Below, in pieces: positions 1-6,136 of a stretch of 10,000 nucleotides of DNA. A program made the translations under genes and the position numbers. Origin of the DNA: Chromera velia (Eukaryota > Sar > Chromeraceae); contig JAHBMJ010001294.1 in NCBI GenBank assembly GCA_018398765.1, positions 1 to 10,000 of the forward strand. Direction: 5' to 3'. The notes under the pieces are model-generated. The model did not search any database. It was given only the letters and a program-made list of their open reading frames with translations, and was not told the DNA's origin. Position 1 is the stretch's first letter. Each line of letters opens with the position of its first letter.

Positions 1-486
1 GCATACGTTTCAGTGAGAGAAAAGGAAGGAGAAAGGATCGAGGTAAGTAGGTAAGAAAAAGTGAGACAGGCCTTTCACGGGAGCAGAGAGTATGTATAAC
101 AGGAGAAGTGTGACTGAATAGACGAATGATTATCAGTGAATGAAAGAGCAGAGAGGTGCGGTGGGCAGGACATGGTAGAAAAGAGTGATGAAAGATAAAC
201 AAAACAGACGAATATACACTGTACGGAGGGGCTTGGCAATCGGTTGGTATAAAGTGAAGGGTAGGGGCACATTCAGTCAGACAGTGTACTCGATGGTAGA
301 AAGCTTGTGGTAGAAGAGCAAAAGAGAGAGAGAAGAGAAGAAGGCAGGCAGGGAGAGAACACAAGTGCGTCGGTTACTTGGTAGGTCGGTTGCGTAGCCG
401 TTTCCTTCCATTCGCGTGTTCTGCTAGTCAGAAAGAAAAAGAAATCATTTCGAGAAAAACGCGTTTTTATAGTTTGACTCTACGAA
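1..486. other. Purine-rich region without a recognisable gene
   Basis: The plus strand is strongly A/G-rich, with runs such as AGAGAGAGAGAAGAGAAGAAGG near 325, so the minus strand reads as CT-rich. The only open frame of note is about 65 residues on the minus strand (75-272); its Ser/Pro/Cys/His-rich composition is what a CT-rich strand produces by chance. No repeat shared with the rest of the window was seen. It could be intron or intergenic sequence of a gene to the left. Confidence 0.5.
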
Positions 487-510
487 GCCCTGGCCCTTGA
501 ATTGTGACCA
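487..510 (+). repeat. Left terminal inverted repeat of the MITE-like element
   Basis: Exact inverted match over 24 bases to 798-821. Pairing stops at 486/822 on the outside and 511/797 on the inside, so the boundaries are sharp. Confidence 0.75.
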
Positions 511-797
511 TTCAACCACCTTTTGCATCGACTAATCTGTATGGATGAATCTGTATGGTTTTCTTTTTCATTTTTCAATTCTTTTTTTTTTTTATAAAAA
601 AAAATGGCCAGCTCCAGGTGGGGCCCTATCTGAAAGCGGTGTAAGCGCTCTCATCGCGCGCGCGCGCGTCGACGACAGACGTGCGACAATGGCGCAAAGT
701 ATAAGAGCAAAGGGTGACATGGTGTTTGTCTGTGTGCGAGTCAGTGGGTGTCGGCAGGTGTTTGTCCATAGGTACGTTAGGGTGGTATACGCCCATT

Positions 798-821
798 TGG
801 TCACAATTCAAGGGCCAGGGC
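798..821 (-). repeat. Right terminal inverted repeat of the MITE-like element
   Basis: Exact reverse complement of 487-510. Its outer end is immediately next to the LTR-repeat boundary at about 820-827. Confidence 0.75.
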
Positions 822-826
822 ATATA

Positions 827-1036
827 TGTACATCGATATGCGTCATGCGTGATCATGCATGTATGCAATTTGAGCAATAGATTCAGAGTCACAGAATTCG
901 GTTGATTCATAACGAACAATCGGATGTTGCACAGACACACAGACTTACAGTCTTGTTAAGACAGGACCCGGCTTTATGTCTATAGGCTTTATGTATCTGA
1001 GCTAGCGGAGCCCAAGTATAGCCGATCTAATTCACA
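827..1036 (+). repeat. 5' LTR of the gag-only element
   Basis: Begins TGTACATCGAT and ends AATTCACA. It matches 2884-3076 along its length at about 95% identity by eye. Compared with the 3' copy it has two extra bases near 836 and a 15-bp tandem duplication (GGCTTTATGTCTATA, about 970-999). Homology with the other copy extends a few bases upstream to about 820, exactly where the MITE-like element ends, so the true 5' boundary may be lost. Confidence 0.65.
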
Positions 1037-1037
1037 T

Positions 1038-1055
1038 TGGTGCAATCCCAGGCAG
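1038..1055 (+). promoter_or_regulatory. Putative primer binding site
   Basis: TGGTGCAATCCC starts one base after the LTR ends at 1036. Retroelement primer binding sites usually begin with TGG, the complement of the tRNA CCA end, and sit at this place. The matching tRNA was not identified, so the call rests on position and the TGG start. Confidence 0.4.
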
Positions 1056-1151
1056 GGCAGACGGTCCCGCAGAATTGGGGTTCTGCTTGAACAGAAATAT
1101 TGAAGTCGATATCCCTCTCTATATAGCTCTCTACTGTTGTTTGATTTCGAT

Positions 1152-2464
1152 ATGGCCGATGAGAACCGAACTCCTGTTTCTAGTTAGAAGCAGCAGTCAA
1201 GCTCCCACAGGCAGAGACCTACACTGGCGGACCTGCTTGGAAAGGGGAGTCAGAAGCAGAGGAGCGGAGTCCAAGAAAAAGAGCCCCGTCCTCCTCGCTA
1301 CACAGAGACTGGTGGTTTTGCCAGATTCAAAGCTCGCTTCGAAAACCACAAGGAGGCGAAGCAGAGATGGGTGGTGCGGTACCTTGGCATCAATTTGGAC
1401 ACAGCAGAAGCTAACACAGCTGCTGAGGTGCTGGATGAGCTGGATACCCGTCTACGTCACGACTTGGTTGAGTGTGCTGAAGAAGACGACTCGTTCTTTG
1501 ACGTTGTGCAGAGGGCGAGGGAGTCGGGCGGCCTAGGAAATGTTGTCCCTTCGAAGAACAGTGGGAATTCATCCTCAGACACTACGAGATCTCTCAGATG
1601 TCCCAAAAGTTGAAGGCATTCCTCTTTTTCTTTGCTTTTCTCTTTGTTAAGGTTCCGGGGGGACCAAAGAAAAGGATTCAGCTGTTCCGAGATTTGCTCG
1701 CAGGTTGCAGAAAATTCGGGTATGAGCCCGATGCCTTTTCAAAGTTCGCGGTGCTTGTGTGGGGACTGAGAGAAGAAGAGCAGCAGTGTATCTACAAGGA
1801 CTTACGGGATGAGACGGACTTTGACGAGGTGATTGCCTCGGTTGAAGCGTTGGCGAAGGCACAAGCAACCTCCTTTGGCAAAAGGAAAGATGAAGACGAC
1901 AGAGGAGTGATGGAGATGGAACCGCTGAAAGCAGTCCTGAAAAAGGCAGTAAAGGGAGGCGAGAAAACCGAGGAAGGAGAAGAGAGGGCAGCGAAAGGAA
2001 GATCCGCTGAGTCGGGAGGGAAGAGCGACGACTCGGACGACAATACAGAATCGGGGGTGAAACCGATTTTCAAGTCTATCCCCGATCGCCTCGCAAAGAA
2101 ATATATGAGATGTGCGGAGGAGGGACATCATCAAGCGTCCTGTCCCTATTCCGATGACACGATCGCAAGGTGGATGGTGAACGCAGCAGAGTTCAGAGAA
2201 AAGAAACGGACAGAGAGGGAGAGCGGAAAGGAGAAGAAAGAGAGCAACAAAGTGAAGGAGAAGGAAAAGGAAAAGGAGAAGGAAGGAGGAAAGGAGAAGG
2301 GGGGGAAAGCAAAACTCTCCATCAAGAGATCAACCTCCATCTCCTCGATTGACTCCTATGACAGGCATGGCGAAATGTGGGAATCTGACTGTGAGTCTCT
2401 CATTGACTCAGACGAGAATGCAGATGAATGGGAAGCACTCAAGCGACTTGTCAAGAAGAGATGA
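1152..2464 (+). pseudogene. Broken gag-like protein of the LTR retroelement
   Basis: A gag-like frame starts at ATG 1152 (MADENRTPVSS), meets TAG at 1185-1187, then stays open in the same frame to TGA at 1611-1613. Residues such as RWVVRYLGINLDTAEA and DELDTRLRHDLVECAEEDD lie in this part. Around 1547-1556 the coding sense moves to the -1 frame (EEQWEFILRHYEISQ) and runs to TGA at 2462-2464. That second part contains a helical, Trp/Leu-rich capsid-like stretch (FAVLVWGLREEEQQCIYKDL), an acidic/basic linker, a zinc-knuckle-like motif at 2102-2143 and a Lys/Glu-rich low-complexity tail (about 2194-2325). Known family fact: LTR-element Gag has a capsid helical domain followed by a CCHC knuckle. 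Here the first Cys of the knuckle is Tyr. With stop, frameshift and lost ligand, this copy is almost certainly inactive. Ty1/copia versus Ty3/gypsy cannot be decided without pol. Confidence 0.6.
2102..2143 (+). other. Degenerate CCHC zinc knuckle within gag
   Basis: Reads Y-x2-C-x4-H-x4-C (YMRCAEEGHHQASC). Spacing is exactly that of the retroviral-type zinc knuckle C-x2-C-x4-H-x4-C, but the first zinc ligand is TAT (Tyr) instead of TGT/TGC (Cys), a single base change. The spacing makes the homology credible, and the lost ligand supports decay of this copy. Confidence 0.65.
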
Positions 2465-2883
2465 TGAAAAGGTTAACAGCAAGGATGGGGGGTCGATTGA
2501 CCTTTTGTCTTTTATTGAAATTTACTCACCCAGTTTCAGTGCACAAGCTTGTTTTCAAAAGGCCACTGCGCTTGGGGGGTGAATATGAAACTGGAAATGC
2601 AGACAGTCACTGAGTGTGTGCATACAACGTATGCATGACTGCTATGAAGTGAAATGAATTCAATCTTCCAGTCAGTGTGTGGTGGTACCAGCAGACTATA
2701 TGGTATGTCGAGTGTTCGTCTGAAGGGCTTCTACCCAGAGCCACTGTGTAAAGCTTCTTCACTGTAGCCCTGTACTGTATGTGTTCTTCGATCACCAGTG
2801 CGCCCCCTAAAAGACCCACATCCCGATCCATGCACCTGATGGAGCGGCGCAGTCCGGCACCGCGGCTGGCCTACGTGCATACA
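2465..2883. other. Non-coding tail between gag and 3' LTR
   Basis: No open frame resembling protease, reverse transcriptase or integrase in any frame. Two short G-runs (about 2484-2491 and 2574-2580) are the only purine-rich spots and are far from the LTR start, so no credible polypurine tract is seen. The last 100 bases before 2884 are GC-rich and unlike the sequence upstream of the 5' LTR. Confidence 0.5.
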
Positions 2884-3076
2884 TGTACATCGATGCGTCA
2901 TGCGTGATCATGCATGCATGCAATTTGAGCAATAGATTCAGAGTCACAGAATTTGGTTGATTCACAACAAACAATCGGATGTTGCAAAGACACACAGACT
3001 TACAGTCTTGTTAACACAGGACCCTGCTTTCTGTATCTGAGCTAGCGGAGCCCAAGTATAGCCGATCTAATTCACA
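2884..3076 (+). repeat. 3' LTR of the gag-only element
   Basis: Direct repeat of 827-1036: TGTACATCGAT at the start, AATTCACA at the end, and identical long internal blocks including AGCAATAGATTCAGAGTCAC and GAGCTAGCGGAGCCCAAG. It lacks the 15-bp duplication of the 5' copy. It ends two bases before the left arm of the foldback at 3079. Confidence 0.7.
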
Positions 3077-3078
3077 CA

Positions 3079-3424
3079 TTTCCGCAAAAAACTCGTTCTC
3101 ATAATTGGTAAGGAGTTAGAAGCTGAAACTTTGTGTAAGAAGACGTTGTAACGATAGAAAAAGAACTATGGAACAGATTTTTTATATCATTTCTAGAAAC
3201 ATAGGCTGCCATACAAATTTTTTGATTTTCCGGTCATTTTTTAACGGTTTTTAACAGTAAGAAAAACGGTATGAAACTCAGAAAATTTATATGGCAGCCT
3301 ATGTTTCTAGAAATAATATAAAAAATCTGTTCCATAGTTCTTTTTCTATCGTTACAACGTCTTTTTACATAAAGTTTCAGCTTCTAACTCCTTACCAATT
3401 ATGAGAACGAGTTTTTGTGGAAAA
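3079..3424. repeat. 346-bp foldback (near-perfect long inverted repeat)
   Basis: The left arm (about 3079-3230) and right arm (about 3272-3424) are reverse complements with roughly 96% match over the outer 135 bp: four substitutions and one single-base indel by eye. Pairing continues more weakly inward to a loop of about 40 bases. Shared blocks include GTTACAACGTC and AACATAGGCTGCCATA (left-arm sense). No gene lies inside. The shape suits a foldback transposon/MITE, or two head-to-head copies of the repeat also found at 3850-4028. Any transcript across it would form a long double-stranded hairpin. Confidence 0.75.
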
Positions 3425-3481
3425 GCGCCGGTCTCCTATGCAGAAGGGGGGGCAAAAAGCACCCCACTCGCCCCCGGCATG
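3293..3481 (+). repeat. Repeat R, copy A (right arm of foldback plus 3' extension)
   Basis: Direct repeat of 3850-4028. The first 125 bp or so, from GGCAGCCTATGTTTCTAG through the ATTATGAGAACGAG block, match copy B with about four differences. Similarity then continues less tightly through a GGGGGGCAAAAAGCACCCCA block to CCCCCGGCATG. The 3' extension after 3424 is absent from the left arm. Confidence 0.7.
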
Positions 3482-3768
3482 TGAACCGCTAGGATAATCC
3501 TAGTGATAACCTTAATCCGCACCTCTGCCCATCCACTGACCCACCCCTTATTTCCCGCCGGCATCTTCATATTTTTTCTTTGAATTTTTTGAAACTCTGA
3601 AAGCTTTGCGACGCTAAAAATATTTGTAAAACGAGTTTTGTCATTGTTTTCAATTATGAGACCAACTTTGAATTGAAAAGTTGCAGTCTCTGTACTTCGC
3701 TCAAATATAGGCCAGTGCACGTAAACACTGTACTGTCCAGTCTTTGTGTTTGAGATCACGGGCCACAA
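3436..3768 (-). other. Open frame of 110 codons between the repeat R copies, doubtful
   Basis: An uninterrupted minus-strand frame (MWPVISNTKTGQYSVYVHWP... to PPSA) whose C-terminal end lies inside repeat R. No motif or family is recognised, and composition gives no strong support. It could be a short gene carried by a repeat element or chance. In copy B the matching 3' segment is present but the rest of the frame is not. Not called as a gene. Confidence 0.15.
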
Positions 3769-3849
3769 GACCTGGTTCAGTGAACCTCCTCCCGCCTCTT
3801 CCCAGAAGCACTGAACACTGCCTGCACTTGAGCTAATTCATAATACTAC
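3482..3849. other. Unique spacer between the two direct repeat R copies
   Basis: About 370 bp separate copy A from copy B. It contains a small palindrome at 3489-3503 (CTAGGAT-A-ATCCTAG) and the doubtful frame at 3436-3768. With the two flanking direct repeats this makes a 736-bp unit (3293-4028) that superficially resembles a TRIM: terminal direct repeats around a short interior. Confidence 0.4.
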
Positions 3850-4028
3850 GGCAGCCTATGTTTCTAGAAATAATATAAAAAATCTGTTCTATAGTTCTTT
3901 TTCTATCGTTACAACGTCTTTTTACACAAAGTTTTAGCTTCTAACTCCTTACCAATTATGAAAACGAGTTTTTTACGGAAATACGCCGCTTTAGGGGGGC
4001 AAAAAGCACCCCACTTACCCCCGGCATG
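3850..4028 (+). repeat. Repeat R, copy B (unpaired half)
   Basis: A second direct copy of 3293-3481 and an inverted copy of the left foldback arm, starting GGCAGCCTATGTTTCTAG and ending CCCCCGGCATG. It has no opposing arm next to it. So the family exists both as a paired foldback and as a single half in this window. Confidence 0.7.
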
Positions 4029-4453
4029 CGATACCGCAGCTAGTACCGTAGTTATTGAAAAAGGGAAACAGAACCGTACCGGGCGGATGCAAACTTCCTC
4101 CTAGACTTCTTCAAATTAAGAGTGACTTTCAGATCCTCAAACTAGTCGCTAAGTAGAAGCTAGACCCTAAGCTAAACTATGAGCTAGACTAGGAGCTAGA
4201 GCCCTTCCTAAGTAGGAGATCTGATGAGATCTGATGGAAATCTGAACTAGGCCCAGATTTTTTATATTGAAAATCAATCCAAAAAAAAAAGAAAATCAAA
4301 AATCGATTTTAGGCAATTACTCTTTTTTTTTTTTTTAATGTAGGTGGCCTAGAACGATAGAATCAAATGCTTCAATCAATTTTAATTGCCCGAAAATTAA
4401 TTTAATGGCCTAGGAAATGGCCCCCCTGTCCGTGCATGGGTCCCTATTCCACC
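4029..4453. other. CTAG-rich and homopolymer-rich intergenic stretch
   Basis: From about 4100 to 4250 the tetramer CTAG and the phrase AGCTAGA recur at short irregular intervals. A 10-bp direct tandem GAGATCTGAT sits at 4216-4235. A run of A (about 4273-4282) and a run of T (about 4323-4336) follow. No gene-like frame is seen. Confidence 0.45.
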
Positions 4454-4497
4454 TAATTATACCCCAATTTCATATAATTTCCTAGATAATTTCATAT
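4454..4497 (+). repeat. 44-bp AT-rich repeat, copy 1
   Basis: TAATTATACCCCAATTTCAT and the following 24 bases match 5946-5989 with one difference (C versus G at 4481/5973). Homology ends abruptly on both sides. The phrase AATTTCATATAAT recurs within it. Confidence 0.7.
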
Positions 4498-4671
4498 GAA
4501 TGAATGAATAACTATAGCCGTCGGAGCCTAGCTCCTGGCAGTCCATGTTCATGCAAGCCTTATTCAAGATCCTAGCTCTACTTCAAGAGACGGTAGGCTG
4601 AAGCAAGACTTCAACGGCGAAGCTGAATTAGAATCAGAGGAAAAATTGAGAAACAACAAGTCAGAGAGTGT

Positions 4672-5100
4672 TCAGCGAACTGATTCAAGTGAGTAAAAAG
4701 AAATACAAAGCTCTCGTATAATTTTTATAGTGCTTTCGGGGTCTGCCTTCAAGCCATCCCACAACCATTTCCTCGCCTCTTTCTCTCCCGGGTCTGCTCC
4801 CTCCACCCCCAAATTACGATTCACTCTGAGTACCTGCAACCGATGTACCCGTCTCTCAGAGTCAATCGCCCACAACCTCTCTCTTACAGAGGCCTACCGA
4901 GGGCAAACCGACAGTCTATGCCATAGGTCGTGAACTTTCCTCCCTTCCATGCAAAAAGACTCTTTGCAGAAGACCTCAGCCGACAGTGTCATGCCTGCTC
5001 GCTCACCTTGTCTGTTGAAGGAAAGGATTCTTACCAGCGGCTTAATCCTCTCATGCAAAGTTTTCTTAAGCAGACCAAAAACTCTCACTCTCCCCCCCAT
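4672..5100 (-). pseudogene. Possible decayed coding stretch, unknown family
   Basis: On the minus strand one frame is open from about 5100 to 4672 except for a single TAG at 4894-4896. The two halves (67-68 codons each) are in the same frame and have protein-like composition, for example LLKKTLHERIKPLVRILSF before the stop and GEKEARKWLWDGLKADPEST after it. The TAG lies in CGGTAGGCC, so it could also be part of an intron donor. The plus strand in the same place gives overlapping frames too, so chance is possible. No family is recognised. Confidence 0.2.
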
Positions 5101-5945
5101 TGCCCCCCCCCCTGTGCTCGTAACAGGAAGAGAGAAGAAAGAGACAGGATCTGGAAGAAGAAGGAAAGGCTCTCTACATACCAGAGTCTGAGTACTAACC
5201 AGACAGGTGTGCAGTCACGGGAAAACGGGTAGCCTCCTGTTGCTCTCTTTTTCTTATACACTCTCTTCCCACTGCATCCTTTATTTTCGAATCGACAAAA
5301 AGGTTCTGTCTGCCTGGATTCCTTCCTGAAGCCTGTATAGGGAGAGACATTAGAAATTTAAGGTTGGCCCATACAAAGAGTCCACGCACCGTTCTTTTCT
5401 GCCTCTGGCCTTCTGGCCTTCTCCAGACCCTGAGATGTGCCTGAGAGATAGGGAGAGGGGAACGACTTAGAGAGATTCAGAGGTTTGCAAAACGGGCACA
5501 CAAAAGAGCTCGCACAGGAAGGAGACCTAAGCAAAAAAGAGAAGGAATACGGAGGCTGCATAAGGAAAGACGGGCAGCCTAATGCATGAAACGCAAACGC
5601 AAATTATCGATCGATTCCTAGTCTAGTTCCCAGTCTGTTTGCCTGACAGGGAGACACTTGAGACTATACAACGTAACCGGTTCCCAGCAAGTCTGTAGGA
5701 GCTGAATCTTCGCCCCCAAGAGACAACCCTGGTATGCTTGCTGCCAGCCCAATCACTACCCCCAACGCACGCTTTTCATTCCCAGCCACGCTTCAATCGA
5801 TTGAACCAAGTCCCCCCCTTCAAAAAATAAACATCCCAGATATTTATATTTATCCGTTCTCTCTACTTCTTTCCCTCCATACATGACTGCTCTTGCACAT
5901 TCATCAGACTCATCAGACAGACGGAGGATTTACCCTAATTTCATA
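5101..5945. other. Non-coding stretch with C-runs
   Basis: Two poly-C runs (about 5092-5098 and 5103-5112) and a short tandem TGGCCTTC (about 5405-5421) are visible. Minus-strand frames at 5195-5389 and 5358-5561 are under 70 codons and have no recognisable motif. Nothing else can be supported. Confidence 0.4.
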
Positions 5946-5989
5946 TAATTATACCCCAATTTCATATAATTTGCTAGATAATTTCATAT
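5946..5989 (+). repeat. 44-bp AT-rich repeat, copy 2
   Basis: Matches 4454-4497 with one mismatch, in the same orientation, 1.49 kb downstream. Just upstream (5937-5947) the phrase AATTTCATATAAT occurs once more, so this copy contains three such units in a row rather than two. Confidence 0.7.
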
Positions 5990-6072
5990 AAAGCATATGC
6001 TTGAATAATGCTTCGGATTTTTAAATTTTACGTTCATCTTTTTTATATTTTACAAGTTGATTCCTAGGCTGA

Positions 6073-6078
6073 TTTATT
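6073..6078 (-). terminator. Probable polyadenylation signal AATAAA
   Basis: AATAAA on the minus strand lies 59 bases past the stop of the minus-strand gene, a normal place for a 3' UTR signal. It sits in the loop of a small inverted repeat (CTGATT at 6069-6074, AATCAG at 6084-6089). Whether this organism relies on AATAAA is not known from the window. Confidence 0.45.
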
Positions 6079-6136
6079 ATCTGAATCAGCTAGTTCATGA
6101 GCAGTTACTGAGTAGTTTATGAGAGTAACCAAAGTA

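Larger units (their letters stand above)
487..821. mobile_element. MITE-like element with 24-bp perfect terminal inverted repeats
   Basis: Bases 487-510 (starting GCCCTGGCCCTTGAATTG) are the exact reverse complement of 798-821, a perfect 24-bp inverted repeat enclosing 287 bp with no credible gene. Perfect terminal inverted repeats around a few hundred non-coding bases are the usual form of a non-autonomous DNA transposon. The interior holds a T-tract running into an A-tract (about 583-604), an 11-bp repeat (AATCTGTATGG at about 534 and 548) and a (GC)n run near 656-668. No convincing target-site duplication is visible: the flanks are CTACGAA on the left and ATATATG on the right. The right end falls within a base or two of where homology between the two LTRs begins, so the element may have inserted at or truncated the 5' LTR. 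The superfamily cannot be named from one copy. Confidence 0.6.
827..3076 (+). mobile_element. Degenerate gag-only LTR retroelement
   Basis: Two direct repeats of about 200 bp (827-1036 and 2884-3076), both TG...CA, flank 1.85 kb. The interior carries a possible primer binding site directly after the 5' repeat and a broken gag-like frame on the plus strand. After gag there are only about 420 bp, with no sign of protease, reverse transcriptase, RNase H or integrase. The element is therefore non-autonomous, like plant TR-GAG elements (terminal repeats plus gag only), or an internally deleted copy of a larger element. No purine-rich tract precedes 2884 and no target-site duplication is seen (ATATA before 827, CATTT after 3076), so one or both ends may have been altered by neighbouring repeats. 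The LTRs differ at about ten positions plus two indels, so the insertion is not recent. Confidence 0.65.

Noticed and set aside
655-669. Alternating GC run as a Z-DNA or CpG-island signal
   Set aside because: Only about 13 bases and inside a repeat element; too short to support a regulatory claim.
545-940. Overlapping frames of 63-111 codons on both strands
   Set aside because: They cross from the MITE-like element into the LTR and carry only composition-driven sequence (poly-T, GC repeat). No family.
1075-1536. Plus-strand frame of 153 codons overlapping gag
   Set aside because: It begins at TTG, is in a different frame from the gag-like sequence, and reads as Ser/Arg/Trp-rich shadow peptide.
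827-3076. CRISPR-like or bacterial mobile element reading of the direct repeats
   Set aside because: Only two long repeats with TG...CA ends and a gag-like frame between them; no short regular repeat-spacer series anywhere in the window.
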